Source: JAEWSN01 sp942493335 (GTDB taxonomy: Bacteria > Bacillota > Clostridia > DSM-8532). From it: a stretch of DNA of 64,000 nt. The stretch covers positions 4,216,001-4,280,000 of the forward strand of contig OW818693.1 of the NCBI GenBank assembly GCA_942493335.1, given 5' to 3'. Shown here piece by piece: positions 7,007 through 15,195 of this stretch. Position 1 is the stretch's first letter. Every line of letters begins with the position of its first letter. The notes under the pieces were generated by a model, which saw only the letters and a list, made by a program, of their open reading frames with translations, searched no databases and was not told the origin of the DNA. The position numbers were made by a program, and so were the translations under genes.

Positions 7007-8244
7007 CGACACTGAACAGCACCCCGATGGCCAATCGTACGCACATCGCCATTTTCGGACGGCGGAATGCGGGAAAGTCCACCCTCATCAACGCGCTGAC
7101 CAACCAACAGCTCGCTGTCGTCTCCGAAGTGGCCGGCACCACGACCGATCCGGTCTTCAAGGCCATGGAATTCCTGCCCATCGGTCCTGTCGTGATGGTG
7201 GACACCGCTGGATTTGATGATGACGGCGAGTTGGGCGGGTTGCGCGTGGAGAAGACGCGCGAGGTCCTCCGAAAGACGGATCTGGCCCTTCTGGTCCTTT
7301 CGGCCGGGGAAGGCGTGACGCGGCATGAGAAAGATTTCGCGGCGGAACTGAAAGCGAGTGGCATCGTTGCAGTAGCCGTCGTCAACCAGGCGGATCGATA
7401 CCCGGTATCAGCGGAGGAAGTCGTTCGGATCGGGCAGGAACTCGGCGTGCCGGCCATCGCAGTCAGCGCATCCACGAAGGCGGGAATCGAGGAACTGAAG
7501 GAACTGATCGCACACAATGTGAAATATGACGATTCCCAGCTTCACGTGGTCGGAGACCTGATCAAGCCGGGCGATTTCGTCGTGCTTGTGACGCCCATCG
7601 ACAAGGCGGCGCCGAAAGGCCGGCTCATTCTGCCGCAGCAACAGACGATCCGCGACATCATCGAATCCGATGCCATCGCCATCGTTACGAAGGAACATGA
7701 GCTGAAGGAGACCCTTGCGAATCTTGGGAAGAAACCTGCGCTCGTTGTGACCGACTCCCAAGTGTTTCTGAAGGTTTCGGCCGACGTGCCGAAGGACATT
7801 CCGCTGACCGGCTTCTCCATTCTTTTCGCCCGCATGAAGGGTGAACTGGAGGAAATGGTGCGCGGCCTGAAGGCCTTTGAGAATCTGAAGCCCGGCTCGC
7901 GCGTTCTGGTGGTCGAAGGATGCACGCACCACCGTCAGTCCGATGACATCGGGACCGTGAAGATCCCCCGCTGGATCCGGCAGATGGTCGGGGGCGAGGT
8001 GGAGTTCGAATGGGCGTCCGGCGCCCATTTCCCGAAGGATCTGTCGCGGTTCGACGCCATTGTCCATTGCGGAGCCTGCATGCTGAACAAGCCGGAAATG
8101 AAATACCGGATGAATTATGCGCGGGAGCACGGGATTCCAATGACGAACTATGGCATGCTCATCGCGCATGTCCAGGGCATTCTGGAGCGGGCGATCGCAC
8201 CGTTTCCCTCCGCACGGATGGCTTGGGAGGAAATCGACGGCTGA
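7003..8244 (+). CDS. hydF: [FeFe]-hydrogenase maturation GTPase HydF
   Basis: GTPase and scaffold that carries the assembled 2Fe subcluster to the hydrogenase. The 413 residues contain an Era-like G domain with P-loop GRRNAGKS (about residues 19-26), switch region GTTTDPV and DTAGFDDDG, a dimerisation domain, and the C-terminal cluster site C307-x-H309-x45-H355-C356-x2-C359, which fits the HydF pattern. The start ATG overlaps the aspA stop (ATGA). The next gene converges from the other strand. Together with hydE it implies an [FeFe]-hydrogenase and HydG elsewhere in the genome. Confidence 0.95.
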   Translation: MTTLNSTPMANRTHIAIFGRRNAGKSTLINALTNQQLAVVSEVAGTTTDPVFKAMEFLPIGPVVMVDTAGFDDDGELGGLRVEKTREVLRKTDLALLVLSAGEGVTRHEKDFAAELKASGIVAVAVVNQADRYPVSAEEVVRIGQELGVPAIAVSASTKAGIEELKELIAHNVKYDDSQLHVVGDLIKPGDFVVLVTPIDKAAPKGRLILPQQQTIRDIIESDAIAIVTKEHELKETLANLGKKPALVVTDSQVFLKVSADVPKDIPLTGFSILFARMKGELEEMVRGLKAFENLKPGSRVLVVEGCTHHRQSDDIGTVKIPRWIRQMVGGEVEFEWASGAHFPKDLSRFDAIVHCGACMLNKPEMKYRMNYAREHGIPMTNYGMLIAHVQGILERAIAPFPSARMAWEEIDG

Positions 8245-8350
8245 GCCGGGTGACTTGAGGGGGAGACATGCATGGGCAGACGGCTTGCGGGAAAACCGGC
8301 AGCTGGCGGACTGCTTGTGATGGCTTGATAAGTTTTCCGCCAGCCGCAAT

Positions 8351-9391
8351 TCAGATCGCAATTGTTCTTTTCTCTTCTGCGGAACGCAGTGCGCCGAACA
8401 CGGCACGCATGGCGTGAAGGGCTTCGGATCCGGATGAAATGGGCGGTGTGCCGGTTTTAACGGCGTGGACGAAAGCGTCGATGATGCCGCTGTTCTTGCG
8501 GATACCCGCCAGCTGCTCCTCATTGGTCGCGATTTTTCCGATTTCGTACTGGATGGATTCGCCGGTTTTCTTTTCGATGATCAGGGCATGCTTCGGATCG
8601 TCGTCGATACGGAGAACGCCCTTGGTTCCGTAAATGCGGGTGGAATTATCCTCCCGGCCGTAGAAGGTCCAGCTGGCCCGTACCGTTCCGAGTGCTCCGC
8701 CGGACATCCGCAGGATGCAGAGGGCATTGTCGTCGACCGTGATGGGGGAGCCGTCCGGGAAGGTCTTGTGCAGGGTTTCCACCATGGCGGTCACTTCCGT
8801 CGTGTATTGCCCTGTCAGGTAATGCAGGATGTCGATCTTGTGGATGCCCAGGTCTGCGATGGCGCCGAACAGGGCCTGCTTCTTGTCGAAGAACCAGGGA
8901 TTCGTCTGCCCGGTCCACTGTTCTGGGCCCTGATGACCAAAATTGGACTGGAAGCTGAGGATTTCCCCGATTTCCCCCTGGCTGATGAGTTCGCGCGCCA
9001 CCCGGTTCGAGTCCGCGAACCGTTGGTTGTGGCCGATCATCAGCAGTTTTCCATTCTCACGGGACGCGGCATCCATTTGCTCGCAGTCCGCCAGGCTGGT
9101 CGCCATCGGTTTTTCACACAGAACATGTTTGCCGGCCCGAAGGGCTGCGATCGTGATGGGCGCATGCGCGGTGTTGGCGGCGCATACACTGACGGCATCA
9201 AGCCCTGGAGCCGCGAGCAGCGCATCGACCGTATCATAGGCGGTGCCGCCATACAACTCCGCCATTTCCCGCGCACGTTCCGGCACCGTGTCATACAAGG
9301 CATGAACGGCACAGTCCGGGTTCTCCGCATATTCGGGGAGATGGCGCAGCTGCGCGATTTTTCCACAACCGATGATACCGACTTTCAACAT
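8351..9391 (-). CDS. Gfo/Idh/MocA family oxidoreductase
   Basis: NAD(P)-dependent sugar or inositol-type dehydrogenase, 346 residues, cytoplasmic. The Rossmann N-terminus MLKVGIIGCGKIAQLRHLPEY carries GxGxxA, and the family motif CEKPMATSL (with the EKP lysine) is near residue 95. The C-terminal alpha/beta domain has DLGIHKIDILHYL. AGGAGATGAC precedes the start. It lies downstream of the lacI-type gene on the same strand and is probably part of that sugar regulon. The substrate is not predictable. Confidence 0.92.
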   Translation of the reverse strand: MLKVGIIGCGKIAQLRHLPEYAENPDCAVHALYDTVPERAREMAELYGGTAYDTVDALLAAPGLDAVSVCAANTAHAPITIAALRAGKHVLCEKPMATSLADCEQMDAASRENGKLLMIGHNQRFADSNRVARELISQGEIGEILSFQSNFGHQGPEQWTGQTNPWFFDKKQALFGAIADLGIHKIDILHYLTGQYTTEVTAMVETLHKTFPDGSPITVDDNALCILRMSGGALGTVRASWTFYGREDNSTRIYGTKGVLRIDDDPKHALIIEKKTGESIQYEIGKIATNEEQLAGIRKNSGIIDAFVHAVKTGTPPISSGSEALHAMRAVFGALRSAEEKRTIAI

Positions 9392-9553
9392 GTCATCTCC
9401 TTTTTCCGGGTGTCGCTCCCGGTAGCGTCACTCCCGGGATGATCACATTCCGGGAGCCCTTCGGTAGTCGTTTCAACCTATGCCGCATGATATTGCACAC
9501 GTGTTCATCAATGCCAAAAAAAGAGGGGATGATGGCGGCAGCCCACCGGCCAT

Positions 9554-10546
9554 TCAAGTGGAGTCCCTTACAACCAATTCGAAGTCAAGCAACTGCTCCT
9601 TGCGGGTTGCATTCATTCCGTTCATCAGATTCCAAAGCAATTCCATCGAGGAGGCGCCCATGTCGTAACAGGGGATGCGGATGGTCGTGATGTGGGGCTT
9701 GAACATGGTGGCGTATTCGACGTCGTCGAAACCGATGACGGCCAGATCGTCGGGAACCTTGAACCCCGCATCCTCCGCACCGCGCACGGCTCCGAGCGCC
9801 AGGATGTCGGATACGCAAAGGACGGCGGTCGGCCGGTTCGGCAGGGCGAGCAGATTGTGTACGGCCTTCACGCCGTTCTGGAAGTGATAGCCTTCGCCGG
9901 CATACTGGACAAGTTCCGGATCATAGGGGATGCCGACCCGCTCCAGTTCCTCGCGGTAACCCTGGTTCCGGCTGCTGATGGAGGAGTAGGCGTCCGTGCT
10001 CGTGACCAGACCGATCCGCTTGTGGCCGAGGCCGGAAAGGTAGCGGATCGCGTGGCGTGCAGCCTTTCGGTTGTCGATGCGGACGTGCGGAATGTCGGAA
10101 TCCGCGTAGTATTCCGAGCATTGCACCAGCGGATGCTGTTCCGACAGGTGGGCGATGAACTTCGGGGGATTTTCCGTGGCCAGCAGGATGGCGCCATCAG
10201 CGCGTTTCCCCTTGAGCATGTCGAGAAAATCCTTCTCGCGCTGCTTGTCCCCCTGCGTGGTGCAGAACATGGCGCTGTACCCGTGCTGCCGGGCGGAGTC
10301 CGCAATGCCAGTCACCACATTGGCATAGTACGGATTGATGAAATTCGGGCAGAGAACAAGGATGACCCGGCTTTCCGAACGCCGGAAATTGCGTGCCAGG
10401 ACATTCGGCTCATAATGAAGGCGTTCGATGGCTTCCAGTACGCGCTTCTCCGTTTCGGGCGATACGCGGGGATTCTTGTTGAGCACGCGCGAGATGGTGG
10501 CGACGGACACCTTGGCTTCACGGGCGACATCGGAAATGGTAGCCAT
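9554..10546 (-). CDS. LacI family transcriptional regulator
   Basis: 330 residues: an N-terminal LacI helix-turn-helix (MATISDVAREAKVSVATISR, residues 1-20, hinge to about 60) and a periplasmic-binding-protein-like effector domain (from SRVILVLCPNFINPYYANVV). It is likely a sugar-responsive repressor. The start at 10546 follows GGAGGAA. It is divergent from the URO-D-like gene and upstream of the Gfo/Idh/MocA gene. The shared upstream region holds two similar palindromes exactly 168 bases apart, so autoregulation and control of the divergent gene by looping are plausible. The recognition helix has SVATIS where SVATVS is commoner. Confidence 0.92.
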   Translation of the reverse strand: MATISDVAREAKVSVATISRVLNKNPRVSPETEKRVLEAIERLHYEPNVLARNFRRSESRVILVLCPNFINPYYANVVTGIADSARQHGYSAMFCTTQGDKQREKDFLDMLKGKRADGAILLATENPPKFIAHLSEQHPLVQCSEYYADSDIPHVRIDNRKAARHAIRYLSGLGHKRIGLVTSTDAYSSISSRNQGYREELERVGIPYDPELVQYAGEGYHFQNGVKAVHNLLALPNRPTAVLCVSDILALGAVRGAEDAGFKVPDDLAVIGFDDVEYATMFKPHITTIRIPCYDMGASSMELLWNLMNGMNATRKEQLLDFELVVRDST

Positions 10547-10622
10547 TGCAGGTTCCTCCATTCTTGCGCGTGGAACTTGATTCTTGGATGATTCGGACCT
10601 GATTCGGGGATGTGTCGAAATG

Positions 10623-10636
10623 TGTAATGGATTACA
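10623..10636. promoter_or_regulatory. Operator-like palindrome TGTAATGGATTACA
   Basis: Perfect inverted halves TGTAAT/ATTACA around GG, about 80 bases upstream of the LacI-type start. It matches the second site at 10791-10804. Confidence 0.6.
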
Positions 10637-10789
10637 TGACCTTGAAAACAAAATGGCCGGGTAAGGATTTCGCTCGCTGCATGGGCCGGATGCAGAAACA
10701 GGTGCGCGGACCGGAGGCATTTTCCTGGGTGTGACGACCATCGGATTGCTTCATGAATATTTCAGTATCGGGTAAGAACGTGAACGTGC

Positions 10790-10805
10790 ATGTAATCAAT
10801 TACAT
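10790..10805. promoter_or_regulatory. Operator-like palindrome ATGTAATCAATTACAT
   Basis: Inverted halves ATGTAAT/ATTACAT around CA. The centre-to-centre distance to the site at 10623-10636 is 168 bases, which is sixteen turns of 10.5 bp, so both sites face the same side of the helix. Confidence 0.6.
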
Positions 10806-10881
10806 GCACATTCTAGCCGAATGCATCGGTTCTGTCAAGCAGGGCATCTCACCCTGTTCGTATCATCCTGCTTCGATCAGC

Positions 10882-10911
10882 TTGCTTCCCGCCTGAACCC
10901 CATGATATGAT
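10882..10911 (+). promoter_or_regulatory. Promoter of the URO-D-like gene
   Basis: TTGCTT (10882-10887), 18-base spacer, TATGAT (10906-10911). The start site would be near 10918, and the coding start is 24 or 51 bases further. Confidence 0.6.
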
Positions 10912-10968
10912 GCGACAAAAAGCATGGCAGGAACATAAAAAATGAACGGCGGAAGAGGGACGGCAACC

Positions 10969-12117
10969 ATGAAACAGGCAGGGAAGACGGGCATGCCTTC
11001 AAACAGGCAGCGATATCTTGACTATGTCCGGACAGGTGGAAAGCGATTCTGTTCACCGCAGATTGGAGCGGGAGCAGGGTTCGATGCACGGATGTCAGGA
11101 ATGGAATGGCTTTCGGAACCGGGTTATGCCGATACGAAGGCGGTATGTGGAAAATTCGATATGGTTCCTCTTTACAATTTCGGGCTGCCGGACCTGACGC
11201 AACTGATCACGGATTTCCGCTGGTCGGTCGTTTCGGACACCCTGGATGATCGGGGGCGGAGAATCCGGGAGAACCGATTCGACACACCCGCCGGCCACTT
11301 GATGTCAAAATCTGTAGAAGAGCGTATCAAGGGCGGTGCGCAGGTCAAATATCCTGTCACGGAGGAAACGGACCTGACGGTCCTGGAAGCGTACCTGGAT
11401 GCCTTGCTCGAGGTAAAGGATTTCTCCCCGATCCGTGAAGAGGTGGCTGCGATCCGAAAGGTTGTCGGTGAGGATGAAGCCCTCGACATCCAGTGGTCCA
11501 TGCAGCCATACGAACTTCTTTGCTTCCCGGATACGATGAACACGGCTCTCTTTGCGATGGAATGCCCGGAAACCTTCAAGAGGCTGATGGACAAGATCCT
11601 TCGGTTGAATGCGCCGTTGCTTCAGGCGGTCGCGGAAGGCGGCGCGGATTTCGTCTTTCTCGGCGGTCCCGGTTCCGAAATGATCTCCCCGAAGTATTAC
11701 GAGGATTTCATTGTGCCCTATTCGCGGATCGTAACCGAGATGGCTCACGAGAACGGGCTGCTTGTCTATACCCACATCTGCTCGCCCATTGAACCGATGC
11801 TTTCGATGGGCTTCTACAACCAGATGGGCATCGATCTGTTCGAGACACTCTCCGAGGCTCCCGTCGGAAACGTAAAGAGTCTTGCGGATGCCTTTTCCAA
11901 GCTGGATCCATCCATCTGCACGCGGGGGAACATCGGGCTTGATCGGATGCTGCAGGATACACCAGCTGAAATTCGGGCGCAAAGCCTCCGGATTCTTGAG
12001 ACTGCTGAGTCGATGGGCCGCAAGCATATTCTGGCCGCGAGCGACTACCTGTTTTACCATACGCCGGAGGAAAACGTCCACGCGATGTGCGATGCAGTCA
12101 GGGAATTCAACGGCTAA
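10969..12117 (+). CDS. Uroporphyrinogen decarboxylase (URO-D) superfamily protein
   Basis: 382 residues with the URO-D/corrinoid methyltransferase fold: FDMVPLYNFGLPDLTQ near the N-terminus, GADFVFLGGPGSEMISPKYY in the middle, and a C-terminal RGNIGLDRMLQDTPAEI segment. Members in gut and soil anaerobes commonly sit in sugar-utilisation clusters, with unproven roles; true haem HemE is unlikely because no haem genes are near. The start at 10969 follows GGAAGAGGGA; an alternative ATG at 10942 with AGGAAC is also reasonable. It is divergent from the LacI regulator and overlaps the convergent mutarotase-like gene by 11 bases at its 3' end. Confidence 0.82.
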   Translation: MKQAGKTGMPSNRQRYLDYVRTGGKRFCSPQIGAGAGFDARMSGMEWLSEPGYADTKAVCGKFDMVPLYNFGLPDLTQLITDFRWSVVSDTLDDRGRRIRENRFDTPAGHLMSKSVEERIKGGAQVKYPVTEETDLTVLEAYLDALLEVKDFSPIREEVAAIRKVVGEDEALDIQWSMQPYELLCFPDTMNTALFAMECPETFKRLMDKILRLNAPLLQAVAEGGADFVFLGGPGSEMISPKYYEDFIVPYSRIVTEMAHENGLLVYTHICSPIEPMLSMGFYNQMGIDLFETLSEAPVGNVKSLADAFSKLDPSICTRGNIGLDRMLQDTPAEIRAQSLRILETAESMGRKHILAASDYLFYHTPEENVHAMCDAVREFNG

Positions 12118-12991
12118 GGAACGCATAGGTCCGAGACCAGACATCTGACTGCCCGGGAGCCAGATTGATGGCCTTGAACATTTCCGGACTGACGACATGC
12201 GGCATGCCCCAGCAGGCGATCCGGCAGACAGGCACATCGAGTGTCTCCCGCAGACCGGCGCCGGAATCCGTGTTCCAGAGTTCCCAGGAAATCGGTCCTT
12301 CTGAAGGAACCTCCCCGCAGAGTGCATAAAAACCGGGAATGCCGTCCGGCCAGGTCAGGTGGCCGTCATCGGCCCAGATGCTGCCGTCGTTCCGTTTGAA
12401 CGTGAGGGGATGGGAGAAGGTGAGATCATAGGCGCGCCCGATCGTCCGACCGTCGATCTGCAGGAAATTGTGGCAGTATTCCGTGGTCTGCAGGCGTTTT
12501 GCGCCGGTGTTCTCCAGCAGGTATCCGATACGGAGCGTATTGCCGGAAATCGTGAGGGTCTTCAGCAGTCGTGCCGCGTATCCCCGGCAATCAACCGCCG
12601 CGACTTCGAAGGACAGTCCGTCCGGCAGCTCGTTTACGGCGCAGGGAAACGGCTGGAGCGGATAATCCTTCATGAAGAAGTAGGGGGCGTCGGCGTCCTT
12701 TGTCAGGATCCCGATGCCGAGCTTCGGGAAAGACCCGCCTACGCCTGCTTCTTCGTATCCAACCGGTTCATGGATGCCGAACTCGTTGCAGATGCCGATA
12801 CCGCCGGCGCCTTCCATCGGATTTGGGGATTCGACCGAACAAAAGACATGTCTTCCGTCCAGGATGACGTCTGTGACGAAGGCGGTCCAGTCAAAGCGCG
12901 TTCGTTTATAGACAAAACCGGGTTTCGCCACGCGTACCTTCAGGCGTTCCGTCGATAGTTCCCAGCCGGTGGTGTCCGTTCGGATCTTCAT
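12107..12991 (-). CDS. Galactose mutarotase-like (aldose 1-epimerase fold) protein
   Basis: 294 residues predicted as an all-beta sugar-binding fold. Family-like features are the N-terminal antiparallel strands, FEVAAVDCRGYAARLLKTLT with strand-turn-strand pattern, TEYCHNFLQIDG (histidine at the expected position of the mutarotase active site) and VWSRTYAFLSR at the end. It may interconvert sugar anomers or act on an unusual sugar. GGAGGG precedes the start at 12991. It lies between URO-D-like and aldo/keto reductase genes and faces the former. The family assignment is moderate; the exact reaction is unknown. Confidence 0.65.
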   Translation of the reverse strand: MKIRTDTTGWELSTERLKVRVAKPGFVYKRTRFDWTAFVTDVILDGRHVFCSVESPNPMEGAGGIGICNEFGIHEPVGYEEAGVGGSFPKLGIGILTKDADAPYFFMKDYPLQPFPCAVNELPDGLSFEVAAVDCRGYAARLLKTLTISGNTLRIGYLLENTGAKRLQTTEYCHNFLQIDGRTIGRAYDLTFSHPLTFKRNDGSIWADDGHLTWPDGIPGFYALCGEVPSEGPISWELWNTDSGAGLRETLDVPVCRIACWGMPHVVSPEMFKAINLAPGQSDVWSRTYAFLSR

Positions 12992-13137
12992 CGTATTTCC
13001 CTCCGTGCGAAAAGTGCTGTTGCTGCGGTCGTCGGATGCCGCATCGGCGGCGGACCGTCCGGCACAGGGACTGTACCGGAACCAGTTTATCGTAAAACAA
13101 GAGAATCCGCATCCCCCGACTGATTCTTCATGAGGTC

Positions 13138-13167
13138 TTGTTGCACGCTTCATCACTATGATACAAT
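13138..13167 (+). promoter_or_regulatory. Possible promoter of the aldo/keto reductase gene
   Basis: TTGTTG (13138-13143), 18-base spacer, TACAAT (13162-13167). The start site would be about 80 bases before the coding start. The -35 element is weak. Confidence 0.4.
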
Positions 13168-13250
13168 TTCTGAAGCAAGTACATTTCCAGGACTTGCTAC
13201 CGGTGAACCGGTTGTCATGAAGGATGAACAGGTCGTGAACAGGAGGCATC

Positions 13251-14168
13251 ATGAAACGGATCAATCTAGGCAACGGTGCGTTGCCGGCTTCGGAAATCTC
13301 CCTGGGATGCATGAGAATGGCAGGCCTGAGTGCCAAGGACGCGGAACTAGTCGTGAAGACAGCGTTGGAAGAGGGGATCGATTTTTTTGACCACGCCGAC
13401 ATCTACGGAGGCGGAAAATCGGAGGAAGTGTTCGCAAAAGCCATCGGCATGAAGTCCTCCGTGCGCGAAACCATACTGCTGCAGTCCAAATGCGGAATCC
13501 GTCAGGGATTTTTCGACTTTTCCAAGGAACATATCCTCGCTTCGGTCGACGGAATCCTGAAGCGCCTGAAGACCGATTATCTCGACGTTCTGCTCCTGCA
13601 CCGTCCGGATACCCTCGTGGAGCCGGAAGAGGTGGCGGAAGCCTTCTCCCTCCTGCATCGCAACGGCAAGGTCCGCCATTTCGGCGTGAGCAACCAGAAT
13701 CCGATGCAGATGGAGCTTCTCCAGCAGTCCGTGCAGCAGAAGCTGATCGCAAACCAGCTCCAGTTGAGCATCACGAATACCGGAATGATCGATAGCGGCA
13801 TCAATGTGAATATGAAGATCGACCGGTCATTGGATCGGGACGGCAGCATCCTGGAATATTGCCGTTTGAAGGGCATTACCATCCAGCCCTGGTCTCCCTT
13901 CCAGTATGGTTTCTTTGAAGGCGCATTCCTGGACAATCCGAAGTTCCCGGAACTGAACGCGAAGATCGACGAGCTTGCGGCAAAGAAAGGCGTGACCAAC
14001 ACGGCCATTTCCATTGCCTGGCTGCTGCGCCACCCGGCGAAGATGCAGCCCATCATCGGCACCATGAATCCGCAGCGCATCCGTGACATCGCAAAGGCCT
14101 CCTCCGTGGAGCTTTCTCGTCCGGAATGGTATGAAATCTACCGTGCCGCCGGGAATACGCTGCCGTGA
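13251..14168 (+). CDS. Aldo/keto reductase
   Basis: NADP(H)-dependent reductase of 305 residues, a single (beta/alpha)8 barrel. Visible catalytic features are FFDHADIYGGG (Asp and the Tyr of the tetrad), the lysine in LLQSKCGIR and the histidine in LLLHRPD. The late nucleotide-binding segment PIIGTMNPQRIRDI is typical of the YdhF-like subgroup. AGGAGG lies just before the start. It may form an operon with the FMN-dependent gene downstream (gap 100 bases, with an intervening hairpin). The substrate is unknown; sugar-derived aldehydes are plausible given the neighbours. Confidence 0.92.
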   Translation: MKRINLGNGALPASEISLGCMRMAGLSAKDAELVVKTALEEGIDFFDHADIYGGGKSEEVFAKAIGMKSSVRETILLQSKCGIRQGFFDFSKEHILASVDGILKRLKTDYLDVLLLHRPDTLVEPEEVAEAFSLLHRNGKVRHFGVSNQNPMQMELLQQSVQQKLIANQLQLSITNTGMIDSGINVNMKIDRSLDRDGSILEYCRLKGITIQPWSPFQYGFFEGAFLDNPKFPELNAKIDELAAKKGVTNTAISIAWLLRHPAKMQPIIGTMNPQRIRDIAKASSVELSRPEWYEIYRAAGNTLP

Positions 14169-14208
14169 TCCGGAACACCTTCAATCCCCAATGCTGACAC
14201 GGACTTGT

Positions 14209-14238
14209 CGAACGCCGCCGCGTGTGTGGCGGCGTTCG
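14209..14238 (+). terminator. GC-rich stem-loop after the aldo/keto reductase gene
   Basis: Perfect 11-bp stem CGAACGCCGCC/GGCGGCGTTCG with an 8-base loop, but no T-run follows. It could be a weak terminator or an RNA-processing element inside an operon. Confidence 0.4.
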
Positions 14239-14268
14239 AATGATTTGATGAAAAAGCAGGAGGACGGT

Positions 14269-15177
14269 ATGGAGAACAATGTGAACATGGGGGACGCCAA
14301 CCAGATCACCCGGGCGTACTTCGATTCGTTGTTGGTGGAGATGCGGCATATCGATTCCGTATTGCCTTCCACGAAACTGGATTTGTATGGCGAGACCTTC
14401 GCGACCCCCATCATGATGGCGGCCCTTTCCCATCTGAAGGGGCTCCGGGAAAACGGCATGGTGGAAATGGCGATGGCCGCATCCACCCTGAATTCTGTCA
14501 TGTGGGCCGGTATGGGCGATGAGGACGAGTTGGACAGGATTGTGGCCACCGGCGCCAGAACCATCAAGATTGTCAAGCCATATGCGGATGATGACTGGGT
14601 GTTCCGGAAGATCGCCCATGCGGAACGATGCGGTGCGCTTGCCGTGGGCATGGATGTGGATCATGCCTTTGGCCATCGGGGGACCTATGACAATGTGCTG
14701 GGATTTCCGATGGTACCCAAGACCTTGGATAATATCAGGGCTTATATAAAAGCGACGAAGCTGCCTTTTGTCATCAAGGGTGTCCTGAGCGTGCAGGATG
14801 CGTTGAAGTGCCTCGAGGCCGGAGTGAAGGGCATCGTTGTGTCCCATCATCACGGAATTTTGCCGTATGCGGTGCCGCCCTTGATGATCCTGCCTGAAAT
14901 CGTTGCCGCCGTGGGCGGGAAAATCCCCGTCTTCGTGGATTGCGGCATCATGAGCGGTATGGACGCCTTCAAGGCGCTTGCACTCGGTGCGACGGCCGTC
15001 TCGGCGGGGCGCATTGTGATGGGACCGCTCTCGACCAACGGGCCTGACGGAATCGTGGGCGTGATCGAATCCATGACGAAGGAACTGGCTGCCGCCATGG
15101 CACGTACTTGTTCCGCCGATATCGGTCATATCGATCCATCGTTGATCTGGCGGGACGGAAAGCGTGTTCTTGGCTGA
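14269..15177 (+). CDS. FMN-dependent alpha-hydroxy-acid oxidase-like protein
   Basis: 302-residue flavoprotein with the glycolate oxidase/lactate dehydrogenase barrel: TPIMMAALSHLKG (FMN contact), VIKGVLSVQDALKCLEAGVKG (catalytic-region lysine and FMN site), VVSHHHG where the substrate-binding His-Gly-Arg is usually SNHGGRQ, and PVFVDCGIMSGMDAFKALALGATAVSAGR. The barrel is shorter than classical members (about 360) and the NHGGR motif is altered, so the reaction may differ. The start at 14269 follows AGGAGG; an ATG at 14248 is the alternative. It converges on the AraC gene. Confidence 0.83.
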   Translation: MENNVNMGDANQITRAYFDSLLVEMRHIDSVLPSTKLDLYGETFATPIMMAALSHLKGLRENGMVEMAMAASTLNSVMWAGMGDEDELDRIVATGARTIKIVKPYADDDWVFRKIAHAERCGALAVGMDVDHAFGHRGTYDNVLGFPMVPKTLDNIRAYIKATKLPFVIKGVLSVQDALKCLEAGVKGIVVSHHHGILPYAVPPLMILPEIVAAVGGKIPVFVDCGIMSGMDAFKALALGATAVSAGRIVMGPLSTNGPDGIVGVIESMTKELAAAMARTCSADIGHIDPSLIWRDGKRVLG

Positions 15178-15178
15178 A

Positions 15179-15192
15179 CCCCGCCTTCGGGG
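15179..15192. terminator. Short GC hairpin between convergent genes
   Basis: CCCCG/CGGGG with loop CCTT sits between the two stop codons at 15177 and 15196. It has no T-run and is a weak candidate for a bidirectional terminator. Confidence 0.3.
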
Positions 15193-15195
15193 AGG

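Larger units (their letters stand above)
10547..10968. other. 422-base divergent regulatory region
   Basis: Between the lacI-type gene (leftward) and the URO-D-like gene (rightward). It contains two TGTAATNNATTACA palindromes and a rightward promoter, annotated separately. I saw no open frame worth calling a gene. Confidence 0.6.

Noticed and set aside
8270..8346. Inverted repeat GCGG(G)AAAAC...GTTTTCCGC between hydF and the Gfo gene
   Set aside because: The arms are interrupted and the loop is long (about 35 bases), so I did not call a terminator, though weak bidirectional termination is possible.
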